Origin: Argyresthia goedartella
Lineage: Eukaryota > Arthropoda > Insecta > Lepidoptera > Argyresthiidae
DNA length: 64,000 nt
Assembly: GCA_949825045.1 (NCBI GenBank)
Contig: OX463822.1
Location: 3,539,001-3,603,000 of the forward strand
Direction: 5' to 3'
Shown: one piece after another, positions 1 through 11,103 of the stretch
Layout: each line of letters opens with the position of its first letter
How positions within the stretch are numbered: the stretch's first letter is position 1
Translations under genes and position numbers: made by a program
The notes under the pieces: model-generated
What the model saw: only the letters and a program-made list of their open reading frames with translations
What the model was told of the DNA's origin: nothing
Databases searched by the model: none

Positions 1-1822
1 TTCCACAAAGAGTACCAATTTAAACTTGAACTTTTTGGAGAACAGTATATTTGATCAGCAAAACTAGTACTTTCTGTAACGCTGTTTGCCTCACTGTCAA
101 CGCAAAGCCTAAACTGGTGGACGTGGTCATGAAACTTTGTACAGGGGTTCCTTATGTAGCGTAGGGTAACACCAAGAAGGGATTTAGCGAAATTTATTAC
201 CTAAAGGGGGAAATGCAGCGATATTGTTTGTATGCAAATCGAAACGAACTTATCTTAAGAAGCTGCAAATTTGCTGATAGATATTTTCTACGTGCAAGAC
301 GTCAGTTACCAAGAGCCTTTACAAATAAACCCCACACTTCATATATTAAAAAAATAACTTGGGCTATGAATATGAAATTTGGGAGATAGGAAGCTTAAAA
401 CACAAGGCCCTTGATACGGCCCTGTCGCTATATACTTTTGTAGTCGTTTACACTCATCACTTACTTACCTCAAAACTATACCTACCTGCCTTTCGGCTAC
501 AAAACGAAATACTTCATTAAAAGTCAAGTACGAAGAAACGTGCTTCTTTCGAAATTTTCAGATATGCTGTGGTTAGCAGGTAAATAGATACATTTTGGTA
601 TGCCTCTGGTTTGTATGTATTTTGCCTATGATATGCCTATGTATATGAGGTAGCCGCGGACAATGGCTAGTTGTACCACAAAGGAGCATTAAGACCTTAT
701 TTTTAAATTTTAAAAGTAGGAAGGGCTCAAAGTCTTTGTAGTAGGTAATACATTAGTATATCAGCGATACAAGCTGGTTGTCATTTCAAATCCCACACCA
801 CAGTATATTACAACGATTCTATATAGTAAACTTAGAAAAATCTCTCCATTTACTCACAACTTCCATACGTTTAACAAAACTCCGCATCCCTGTTAAAACC
901 TTATCTCCTGAAAAATGTCTAATGAAATTGAATTCGGTCAGCAAAACCGCGGAACACTTTTTTCCTCTCCTTTTTAAATAGAAAAAGGTCTGAGATAAAG
1001 TGAGACAGATAGCTCTTTAAATGAAAGAGTTGGCTTTGGTCACGTTTCAGAGATCCGGGCAAATGCCTCATTTCCGTGGTGATTTCAACTTGGGGAATTC
1101 GGGTTGGAAAATAGAACCCCCGATACCTGCTTCTGCAAAAAAACTTCGGTTTGCCTGTGTTAATAACAATTTACTTTACCCGGTTAATATCCGGCTCGAG
1201 AGGACCAAAAAGTAATGGAGCCTGTATATTTGTTGGCCCCGACGAAAATGAAGGATGATATAAGTTTGAAGTGTCTGACCGTGTGTGTGACTGTCCTTGG
1301 CACTCTAGCGCTCAAACAGGTGGACGGATTTTGATGCTTTTTTTTCAACTTATAGTGGATTTGACTGCAATGTTTCTATAGGTTTGTTTATTTTGATGCT
1401 TTTTTTCAACTTATAGTGGAATTGACTGCGATGTTTCTATAGTTTTTTTTTTAAATACATGTTTCTTAGATATATTTTATTGACATCGGTTTAACAATGC
1501 AAAAGTTATCAGCCAAAATAGTTGTTTTTAAATTTTATAGTTATTTAAATAACAACTCCTTTTTAGCATATTTTAGTGATTGACAAATAAGAATGTTGTG
1601 GTATTCCTTTCGGGTGATATGACATGTCCTATTTCGGAATATACCGACAAAGTTTGTTATCAAACTTCAAGTAGTTATTGTCACAGAGAGATAGGTATAA
1701 AAACAGGTGCTATTTCACCTGCCCAAATTTGGTGTGTTCGATTTATCTGTAGGTTGTAGTTATGAAGTAAAGGGGCCAGATATTGAGGTAGTTTCTAAAG
1801 TAAATGTCCGAAACTTAAAGGC
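1..1822. other. No recognisable gene
   Basis: AT-rich sequence with only short chance ORFs (the longest about 67 codons) and no domain, splice or repeat signal I can name apart from the small tandem duplication at 1328-1443. Confidence 0.5.
1328..1443 (+). repeat. Two-copy tandem duplication, about 61-bp unit
   Basis: Two near-identical units, each beginning TTTTGATGCTTTTTTTCAAC and ending in GATTGTTTCTATAG-like sequence (ACTGCAATGTTTCTATAG then ACTGCGATGTTTCTATAG), lie head to tail about 61 bp apart. The differences are one T-run length change and two or three substitutions, so the duplication is fairly young. Confidence 0.8.
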
Positions 1823-2020
1823 TTCGGCACACTGCAGGCGGGATAGGGACGGGGCGGTTGAAAATGTTGCCTAATGCATGGTCAAATGGCCGCCACACCA
1901 GCGCGGGCCTGCTTCCGAATTTGGTGTGAGATGACACAGAGTATCTTGTATTTGATACCCACCACGCGCCCCGCTACCGACGGGACAGCAGCAGTCCTGT
2001 CCCGTCTGTGGTGTGCCGAA
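1823..2020. mobile_element. Short GC-rich MITE with terminal inverted repeats
   Basis: The sequence opens with TTCGGCACAC and closes with GTGTGCCGAA, perfect 10-bp inverted ends, and just inside them GCGGGA..GGGAC pairs loosely with GTCCCGTC. The roughly 200-bp body is far more GC-rich than its surroundings and contains another local palindrome (GACGGGACAG / CTGTCCCGTC). It has no coding capacity. A non-autonomous DNA transposon is the likeliest reading; I could not fix a target duplication. Confidence 0.6.
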
Positions 2021-2046
2021 ACATTTTTTATTTCATTTTTCTAATA

Positions 2047-2291
2047 ATAATAATACCTTGGACACTATTTACATATTTGATCTAGCCCCAATCTAGGATT
2101 CCCTGTATCTTGGGTACTAGACAACGATACACATACTTATATAGATACATATTATACTTAGATAGATAAACAACCATGACTAGGGTACAAACATCCGTTC
2201 TCGTCAAACAAATATTTGCCCCACCGGGACTCGAACTCGGGACCCTTGGCTTCATTGGCAGGTTCACTGCCGCCTCGGCCATTCGGGTCGT
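2047..2291 (-). mobile_element. tRNA-derived SINE, family 2 (full length)
   Basis: On the minus strand the element begins with a tRNA-like head (A-box region ATGGCCGAGGCGGC, B box GTTCGAGTCCCGG) and continues with a body containing GTGTATCGTTGTCTAGTACC and ATACAGGGAATCCTAG. It ends in a (ATT)n tail at 2042-2056. Other copies are at 34060-34281, 37186-37440 and 37670-37880. The head resembles serine/leucine tRNAs, but it lacks a complete cloverleaf. Confidence 0.8.
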
Positions 2292-2437
2292 TTATCATCC
2301 ACGAGCGACTTTGATGACTTAAACTTGTGTGCGCCGCTTGCTAGACTGCATGTCTGCGATTCCCAGATATTTAGTAACATAAAAGAAAGGCTAATTCCAG
2401 AGGCGTGACTGCTAAACAAACTAAACATAACAAAAAC

Positions 2438-2500
2438 AAAGCGTCACACCTTTTCCTTTGTGGGGTAGCGGGGGCACAGTTACACCTTTAGCTAGATATT
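2438..2500 (-). mobile_element. Fragment of SINE family 1
   Basis: AAAGCGTCACACCTTTTCC followed by a GGGGTAGCGGGGGCACAG segment matches the 3' part of the SINE at 45322-45618 on the minus strand (GCGTCACGCCTTTTCC, GGGGTGGCAGAGGCA). Only the tail half remains. Confidence 0.5.
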
Positions 2501-2733
2501 CAATATTCCATACTCACTGATCGCACATACAGGATTTGTTTTATAAAGTTACGTCAAACTGGGGAGGGTTATTTACACGACACTGGAACAAACATATATA
2601 AATATATTTGTTCCATATTAAAAAAACAGTTTTTGTTTTATAAAGTTAAGTCCGACTCAGGGGTGGTTATTTACACGACACTGGAACAAATATATGTAAA
2701 TATGTTCCATATTAAAAAACAGTGAAAAATACC

Positions 2734-3387
2734 AAAGTCAAAGTCAAAGTCGAAGTCAAAGTACTTTATTACTGTAGATATTTACATATACTTAGCAAAC
2801 GTAATTTTTTGCCTCTTCTCTACATTGGACCACTGTGGGAGAAGAAGGGCGTAGAAACTCCCACAGATTGATTTTTAGATCTCTTTTAAAAATAGGTTGT
2901 GCTTAACTAATACAATTATGATTTTTTATATTTAATAAGCAGGCAATAATAAATAATTACAAAATTATTAACAGCGAGGTCTGTGTTGAACTTGATTAAC
3001 CCCATACAGTCCTGTCATTTAAGTAATCTCGAACATTGTAATATCCCTTTTTCGACAAAGTCGCTTTAACATGCTTTTTAATTTGCTCAAATGGCAATTT
3101 CAAAATCTCCAGAGGTATCTTATTACAGTAGAGAATGCACGGACCGTTGAAAGAATTGCTAACCTTCGCGAGTCTAAATCGGGGCGCACACAGTCTGTGA
3201 TTATTTCTTAGGTTAACATTGCAGCTATCGCTAAGTTTGGTAAATCTTGTAAGGTTCTTGCGTACATACATTATATTTTCGAAAATAAATTGACTAGCTA
3301 CAGTTAATATGTCAATTTCTTTAAAAAGCTCTCTTAAGGAGTCTGTTCGTTTTAAATTATAAATTGCTCGAATAGCTCTTTTCTGTT
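2734..3387 (-). pseudogene. LINE family A, 3' fragment
   Basis: A 5'-truncated CR1/Jockey-like non-LTR retrotransposon. The open stretch at 2996-3271 encodes the C-terminal thumb region of the RT polyprotein (residues such as YVRKNLTRFTKLSDSCNVNL and PLEILKLPFEQIKKHVKATL), matching the ends of the copies at 3668-5156 and 14560-16885. The 3' UTR follows at lower coordinates and ends in an (AAAGTC)n simple-repeat tail at 2734-2762. No RT core is left. Confidence 0.85.
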
Positions 3388-3667
3388 ACTGTACTTTTCT
3401 TTTCTTGTACCTAACAAACATTCAATTGTGGACTTGTTTCTATCGCTTGCTAACGCGCTCGCATTATCCGCACTTTGCGGTTTTTTGACAAATTTAACAC
3501 CGCAAAATATGAATCACAAACATGCGAGGGACAAATAAAACATATTTTTGCTTTACAAGCAATACGTAAACTATCGTCTATGTTTCGAGCGTAGCTTAAG
3601 AAAACAACATCCTGTATAAGCAGACCTGCCAATACTATGGTGAGAGTAACTATGGTAAAAGAATACA

Positions 3668-5156
3668 TACAAAACAACTCCACGCCAAGCAATACGGTTT
3701 CACTAGGGGTAAATCGACTACGGATGCAGGTATTACCCTTATATCTCATATTTATTCTGCATGGGAAGCCGCACAGGATGCTATCGGTGTTTTTTGCGAT
3801 CTGTCGAAGGCATTTGATTGGTTTGATCATGACACGTTACTAATGAAATTAAATCATTACGAAGTTATAAATAAAGCGTTGGATCTACTAAGATCATACC
3901 TAAGCAATAGAATTCAAAAGGCAGAAGTCAACGGCGTTAAATCTGATGGATCGGGGGTAAAAATTGGCGTTCCACAAGGTTCCATATTAGGCCCTTTCTT
4001 ATTCCTGGTATATATTAACGATCTGCCATTTATGGTGGAGAAATTGACTAACATAGTGTTGTTTGCTGATGATACTTCACTGGTCTTCAAAATTGAAAGA
4101 CAAAAAGAAGATTTTGATGATGTCAATAGAGATCTTTAACCTTGAATTGGTTCACAGTTAACAATTTATTGTTAAATGCTGGTAAAACCAAATGTATCAA
4201 ATTCTCACTTCCAAATGTCAGGCAAGTTGGGACCAGTTTAGTGTTGGACAGCATTACGTTAGAATTAGTAAATGACACGAAGTTTCTTGGAATAACCATT
4301 GATAACAAATTTCAGTGGGGACCCTACATAGAAAAATTGGCTGGTAAATTAAGTTCTGCGGCTTACGCTGTTAGGAACATCAGACAAAGCACGGATGTGG
4401 CTACATCTAGGCTAGTATATTTTAGTTACTTTCATAGTGTCATGTCCTATGGTATCTTGTTGTGGGGGAAAGCAGCGGATATTCAAACTATTTTTATTTT
4501 ACAGAAAAGAGCTATTCGAGCAATTTATAATTTAAAACGCACAGACTCCTTAAGACAGCTTTTTAAAGAAATTGACATACTAACTGTAGCTAGTCAATTC
4601 ATTTTCGAAAATATAATGTATGTACGCAAGAACCTTACAAAATTTCCCAAACTTAGCGATAGCTGTAATGTTAACCTAAGAAATAATCACAGACTACTTG
4701 CGCCCCGGTTTAGATTCGCGAAGGTTAGCAATTCTTTCAAGGGTCAATGCATTCTATACTACAACAAGATACCTCTGGAGATCTTGAAATTGCCATTTGA
4801 GCAATTTAAAATCCATGTTAAAGCGATTTTGTCGAAAAAGGGATATTACAATGTTCAAGATTACTGAAATGATGGATCTTTATGGGGTTAATCTGGCTCA
4901 ACACAGACCTTGCTGTTAATAATTTTGTAATTATTTATACCTGCTTATTAATTATGATAATGACTAAATATTATATTTTGTATTGGTTAAGCATAAACAA
5001 TTTTTAAAAAGAGATCTAAAAATCAATCTGTGGGAGTTTCTACGCCCTTCTTCTCCCACAGTGGTCCAATGTAGAGAAGTGGCATAAAATGACGATTGCT
5101 ATGTATATGTAAATATTTACAGTAATAAAGACTTTTGGAATTTGGAATTTGGAATA
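3668..5156 (+). pseudogene. LINE family A, RT-containing copy with frameshift
   Basis: Open from about 3672 to 4139 and again 4142-4867. The first part carries the RT core: QYGFTRGKST, IGVFCDLSKAFD (metal-binding Asp), GVPQGSILGPFLFLVYINDL and FADDTSLVF. The second carries the thumb and C-terminus. Comparison with the copy at 15323-16570 shows a 4-bp loss just before 4139 that creates the stop and the frame change. The 5' end is truncated at RT. The 3' UTR ends in a (TTTGGAA)n tail at 5136-5155. Non-functional. Confidence 0.9.
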
Positions 5157-5510
5157 AGAGCAGTCGTTTTTCCTAAACTGTCATTTTAGTAAGTTAGTTT
5201 TGAAGCCTCTGGAATCATCATCATTATCGGAAAACCTAATATTTGAATGAAACTTACGGTAGCAGGTGCACTGTTACCTTAAGATAGTTTTGATTCATGA
5301 TTCTATCCAAGTGAACGTGAACCAGGCGACAAAGTTAAGGCTTTAGTTTACCTGTTAACAAAATTGAATCGTTTTCATCCCAAATTAACGAAATTTTGGT
5401 AAACATTGAACATATTTCGGAGTCAAAACTAATATCAGTAAACAATATATTTATTGCTTTAGATTTATGCTTATGGAAGCAATCTTTAAAACAGCTCATG
5501 CAACATACAA
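5157..5510. other. No recognisable feature
   Basis: AT-rich filler between a LINE tail and a SINE; I see no ORF, splice or repeat structure. Confidence 0.4.
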
Positions 5511-5825
5511 ATGCGTTCGTGACCTAGCGGTATTAGCGTGCGGGTAGCAACATCTGGCCAAGACGGGCACTGGATGGGTGCCCGTTTTATAAGGCATTTT
5601 TTAGACACGTTAAGCTGTAGGTCCTGGCTACTCGGTGGTAGTAGTCATAAAGCTGTGTCAGAGGCCTTAATAGGGCAGGTTGATTCTGACAGTCGGGTGG
5701 GGTACAAGCCCGACAACCCTCCATCAACCATTACCGAGCCAGCATGGTGGAGTATGGCTCAATCTTAGTCGAATCCGGGTAAAGTGCCTCTCGGTGGGGA
5801 CATTAATGGGTTACATTTATTACAT
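5511..5825 (+). mobile_element. SINE family 4
   Basis: Begins with a tRNA-like A-box segment (TGACCTAGCGGTATTAGCG) and carries a conserved body (AAGCTGTGTCAGAGGCC, GACAGTCGGGTGGGGTAC, ATCCGGGTAAAGTGCC, GGGGACATTAATGGG). A second copy lies inverted at 27865-28070, and a short piece appears at 30815-30860. The 76-codon ORF inside it is chance. Confidence 0.65.
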
Positions 5826-6156
5826 CTTAATAATATGAGTGATTTATTTTAATTATAACTTGATATTTAACTAAAATCCAACTTTTCAGTCAAATTATCA
5901 TTTGTCACTCTCACGGTCTCAAAAAATCCGTGACACCTCATTTGTCGAAATCTGTCAAGCCATCTGGGCTAAAACTGTCTACCATATTTATCCGCCATTT
6001 TTGAAAATTTACAAACACTGAATCGACGAAAAATCCATACAATTATCAAACCTGATCACAAAATTTCACGAAAATCACTTGAGAAACGCGGCCTGTACAA
6101 CAGGCTCGTAGAACATTTGTAAATACAATAAACGGAAGCAATTTTGCCGAAGCTGT
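5826..6156. other. No recognisable feature
   Basis: AT-rich sequence, no supported feature. Confidence 0.4.
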
Positions 6157-6310
6157 AATTCTAATTCTAATTCGAAATTATTTACTTTCTATAAATATTA
6201 AAATATGTTTACCGAACATATTTTTTGCCTCTTCTCCACATTGGACCACTGTGGGTAAAGAAGGCCAAGGAAACTCCACAGATAAATTTTTAGATCTCTT
6301 TTGAATTGAA
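6157..6310 (-). pseudogene. LINE family A, 3' UTR remnant
   Basis: Only the 3' UTR of a minus-strand copy: TTGGACCACTGTGGG and TAAATTTTTAGATCTCTTTT match the other family A copies. The element ends at lower coordinates in a (CTAATT)n tail at 6157-6175, a different tail motif from the other copies. Confidence 0.75.
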
Positions 6311-7140
6311 AATAAAGTTGCAGAACCATTCTTTTGAATGAAACTTGCTATTTTTAGCTTGTTTTATTTCTCGAATAGCAAATGTAACGTAGCGAGGTTT
6401 GTATTTGCAGGTTACCGTACTATTCTCTGGTTCTGTGCCACTGTGCTGGTTAAATATGAAAGTTCGAATGACCTTCCGCCCGAAATAGAGCACTATTCCA
6501 GTATCGTTAAGGCTCTTTTTTTCGTACAAGTACGTTGTGTATTTCTAACTGCATCATTCGTACACCACAGAAGACCTACGTTCAGTTTTAAATCACATTT
6601 ACTCTCTCGAGATCTTACCAGTTGATCTTACTCCGCTTCCTCAAATATGAGGTTAGTTGTAACTTTTCAGTAGAATGCCATTGAACTGCATTGACCTGAG
6701 GTCAGCATGTACATGCTTTGCTTTTCACTGATTGCCAGGTTAAGTTAACTGGCTTTATTTGGGTGCAAAAGTGCGATCCCCTGTGGAAATGTATTTTTTT
6801 TTGTTTCCAGTACCTATATGAGTAAAGACTGTAACAGAGCTGTGTTGTAGGGACATCATTCTAAATAACTTTAAATTTAAGATACTGTGTTAAATCGGTT
6901 GGTGAAAGAATGTTCAGAATTATATCCAATAAAAACACACTTGCAATTTTACTACTTAAGTCTATCATAGTGTTCTCTTAACTATTCTGTTACAAAATGA
7001 AATCAATGTTTCGTAAGAATCACCTTTATTAGGTATAAAACTGTTGGCTGAAAGCACAGACATCTGCTCTAATTAAGTGACGCTTAAATGTCAAACTGGC
7101 GCTGAAGTTTGCAAAGCAGGAGACAGTGACACAAAGAACA
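6311..7140. other. No recognisable gene
   Basis: Short chance ORFs only; no supported feature. Confidence 0.4.
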
Positions 7141-7671
7141 TATAACCCACCAAAAACGTGAATGTGAAAATGGCAGCCAAGTTCAATATGAACAATATGG
7201 TGGCGACAGCCACGACAGTCTTCGCCGACAAAAGATTTGAGATCTAAATGAACGCCATATTCTGTGCCTATGATAATCCTAGAATTCTAACGTTAGACAA
7301 AGTAGATAACTTAACACAAATTAAAGTTAAATATTTAACTTACCTAGTTTTTACCGGCAAATCAAATTTTAGAAGGGACGATACATTGACCACACTAATA
7401 TACAATGACGTAAGAAGGCTATAAACACTATAACACAGACAAGTTAGTTATTAGCCAAATTTAAGACAATTGTATTTAAAAAATAGCCAAGGCAAATCTT
7501 TAACTTATATGTAGTTATCTAGTTTGAGTAACGTTAGAATTTCAGGATTATCATAGGTATTTGATTAGAATTCATTTAGAACTAAAGTCTTTTGTCGGCG
7601 AAGTCGACAGCTACAATATTGTTAATATTGAAATTGCTCCCATTTTCACATTTATGTTTTTGGTGGGATAT
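7141..7671. mobile_element. Fold-back MITE with ~170-180 bp terminal inverted repeats
   Basis: The left arm (about 7146-7325) and right arm (about 7497-7666) are imperfect inverted copies: CCCACCAAAAACGTGAATGT at the left pairs with ACATTTATGTTTTTGGTGGG at the right, and inner blocks such as TTCGCCGACAAAAGA, TATGATAATCCT and TTCTAACGTTA recur inverted. The ~170-bp centre has no ORF. A non-autonomous DNA transposon with long TIRs. Confidence 0.8.
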
Positions 7672-9057
7672 CATACTTTTTGTAACTAAATGTTCATAAT
7701 TTTAATTGAAATTAATTAAATTTTAAAGGAATACAAGTCTCCTGCAGATTTTAATTCAAAAACCACTCCATAAGTTTGCGAATGAAGCATACTTACGCGG
7801 TATTCTTCTTCTGAGTCGTATGGTTCACTGTTTTGGGCGCAAGTGCACGTGCAGTTAAGTTTTGACGGTTGCGACAACAAACTCTACTATGGACTCACTC
7901 AGCCTATTGGTTTGTTGTATGTATATCAACGGAATAAAATAAAGAAAACGCAATAGAATGATATAAGCACGGCTCACTGTGTTACAAAAAATATACCCAA
8001 GTAATCAAAATTTACGAATGTTAATCTATTTATTTCCGAAAGGAAAATTACAATCTAATTACAACCTCTGTAGAGAAAAACACATTGAGTACTTTCATAT
8101 ATTTTTATAAATAAATCTGGATAAATTAATATATAATGTATTAGTGGTGTCTGAGAAATCCTGGAGCCGGAAATGTGACTTTTTCCGCATGTGTCATCAT
8201 TCCTGAACCAGGATTTTATGAGAAGCTTCAATGTTGTGTCCATTGCAACGGTCATTATAATACGATCTCTTTCTTATCTAATTAAAAATACACATGAAAG
8301 AACGGGCTACCTAATGAATGAATAATTTTATACTTTAAGGTAACTGATTGCCAACTTTACTCATTCAAAATACGCTATTGTCAGTACCAGAGGTCGAGTG
8401 CATTTTGGTGTTTAAACTAAATGTACTAGGACTATCTTTGTTTGAGTTGACAAGATAACGCATAAATAAAACCAAACTGTAAGACCCAATCTTGCTTTAT
8501 TTAAGTTGTACTTAATTTTATTGAGAAAATTACGTACAACCTAGGGTCCTTGATATTGAATAACACATATTAGCTGTATTCAAATTGGAATAAAGGGCCT
8601 ATTGGGAGAAAAGGGTAAAGAATTCTGATTAGAATATTATTCTTATAAGAATTAACCTTAACTCTATCAAGAATAGGAGAAATTCATCTAAAACTAAACA
8701 TCGGCGCCCAAAAGTCCCGATGTGTGAGGAATCCTGGAGCAGGATTCACCGATACGGAGAAAGTAACGAAATGGACACCACTGCCAACTGAATATTTAAT
8801 GATAATATGCAGGTATTATGAATAAAGCTGTTATCGCATAATTATTAGCAGTCAAGGTGACCAAGTAGATCGTGACCCGTCATTTTTATAACTGGAGTAA
8901 GGATGTGTTACGATCTATTTTGCCTCTTTTGCTGCTACTACCTACATGACTCATAATGTTATAATATTATTTGAACCGGTGGCTAGCTCTTACTCTAGTT
9001 GATTTCATAACTGAAAGTAATTTTTGCTATAGCAAATTCGATAGGTGCTTTGTGTGT
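7672..9057. other. No recognisable gene
   Basis: AT-rich intergenic sequence. I looked for ORFs, tRNA boxes and inverted repeats and found nothing convincing. Confidence 0.4.
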
Positions 9058-10845
9058 ACAATGATTTCTGCGTAAAGATAGGTGATGATGTTGTTAAATC
9101 CAGCGCTGATGTTGCTCGAGCTTTTGAAACATTCTTCACCAATGTACCCTCACTCACAACAGATCGTCTAAATTCATCTCCATATGAGCAGAGACTTTAT
9201 TAAAAAATAACACTAGCGTCAGTAAGGTATATTTAAAATTTCATCATGTATATCTCCAGGACATTGTCAAAACTTTTAGATTACTTAACTTAAAAAATAC
9301 ATTGGTTAAATACAAAGTCATTGGTTCAGTAATTCTAGTTATAGCCCCACAATTAGCTTATATATTCAATAAACGTGTTGACGATGGGGTTTCTCATACT
9401 TCAACTTCACGCCAAACAATACGGTTTCACTAGCGGTAAATCGACTACGGATGCAGGTATTACCCTTATATCTCATATTTATTCTGCATGGGAGGTCGCA
9501 CAGGATGTTATCGGAGTTTTTGCGACCTGTCGAAGGCGTTTGTTTGTGTTAATCATAATACGCTATTAATTAAATTAAATCATTACGGAGTAAGAAATAA
9601 AGCGTTGGATCTACTAAGATCATACCTAAGCAATATAATTCAAAAGGCAGAAGTCAACGGCGTTAAATCTGATGGATCAGGTGTTAAAATTCGCGTTCCA
9701 CAAGGTTCCATATTAGGCCCTTGCTTATTCCTGGTATATATTAAAGATCTGCCTTTCATGGTGGATAAATTAACTGACATAGTGTTGTTTGCTGATGATA
9801 CTTCAATGGTCTTCAAAATTTAAAGACAAAAAGGAGATTTTGATGATGTAAATGGTGTATTGTCTTTAACCTTGAATTGGTTCACAGTTAATAATTTATT
9901 GTTAAACGATGGTAAAACCAAGTGTACCAAATTCTCACTTCCAAATGTCAGGCAAGTTGAGACTAGTTTAGTCTTAGACAACAGCACCTTAGAATTAGTA
10001 AATGATACAAAGTTTCTTGAAATAACCATTGATAGCAAATTGCAGTGGAGACCCCACATAGATAAATTAGCTGGTAAATTAAGTTCTGCGGCTTACGCTG
10101 TTAGGAACATCAGACAAAGCACGGATGTGGCTACATCTAGGCTAGTATATTTTAGTTACTTTCATAGTGTCATGTCCTATAGTATCTTGTTGTGCGGGAA
10201 AGCAGCGGATATTCAAACTATTTTTATTTTACAGAAAAGAGCTATTCGAGCAATTTATAATTTAAAACGAACAGACTCCTTAAGAGAGCTTTTTAAAGAA
10301 ATTGACATACTAACAGTAGCTACTCAATTTATTTTCGAAAATATAATGTATGTACGCAAGAACCTGACAACATTTTCCAAACTTAGCGATAGCTGTAATG
10401 TTATCTTAAGAAATAATCGCATACTATGTGCGCCCCGAATTAGACTCGCGAAGGTTAGTAATTCTTTCAAGGGTCAGTGCATTCTCTACTATAGTAAGAT
10501 ACCTCTGGAGATTTTGAAATTGCCATTTGAGCAATTTAAAAAGCATGTTAAAGCGACTTTGTCGAAAAAGGCATATTACAATGTTCAAGATTACTTAAAT
10601 GGCAGCACCGTATAGGGTTAATCTGTTTAACACAGACCTTACTGTTAATAATTTTGTAATTATTTATTCCTGCTTATTAATCATAACAGTTATTTTTTTC
10701 ATATTTGTATTAGTTAAGCACAACCTATGTGTATTTTTAAAAGAGATCTTAAAATCAATCTGTAGTAGTTTCTACGCCCTTCTTCTCCCACAGTGGTCCA
10801 ATGTAGAGAAGAGGCAAAAAATGACGTTTGCTATGTATATTTTTT
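9058..10845 (+). pseudogene. LINE family A, RT-containing copy, three lesions
   Basis: Begins within the EN-RT linker (FCVKIGDDVVKS-like) and contains the RT: SYLSNIIQKAEVNGVKSDG, VPQGSILGPCLFLVYIKDL, FADDTSMVF, then thumb and C-terminus (9860-10615). Relative to the copy at 14560-16885 it has an internal deletion near 9385, a frameshift near 9520 and an E-to-stop change at 9821-9823. It lacks the simple-repeat tail and abuts the 5' part of the next family A copy, so the junction at ~10845 is secondary. Confidence 0.85.
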
Positions 10846-11103
10846 GTGACTGTGCGTTCACAAGTAAAAATGTAATTAACTGTTTACCATCCGATCACAT
10901 GGTCAAACAGTTTCATTCCAAATTACTAGTGAAAATAAGACTGATCCATCATTTTATAGGCCTATTACATCCCATAGACTAGAGATGTATATGAAAAACT
11001 TAGATATGGGTTTGCCAGTACCGGATTTTGATGAACAGAACCCGAACAAAATCTATTCTGACTTCTTCAACATTATTCAAACAGAATTCAATACAGTTTT
11101 TAA
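10845..11103 (+). pseudogene. LINE family A, 5' portion of the copy continued at 14560
   Basis: Frame-shifted coding remnant of the end of the endonuclease domain and the EN-RT linker; one frame reads a PDFDEQNPNKIYSDFFNII-type segment ending at NTVFK. The linker resumes at about 14560 (KVSANNGKSKFNDWATFGK). The two parts are separated by the GC-rich retroelement at 11104-14555, so they are one copy split by an insertion. Confidence 0.65.
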
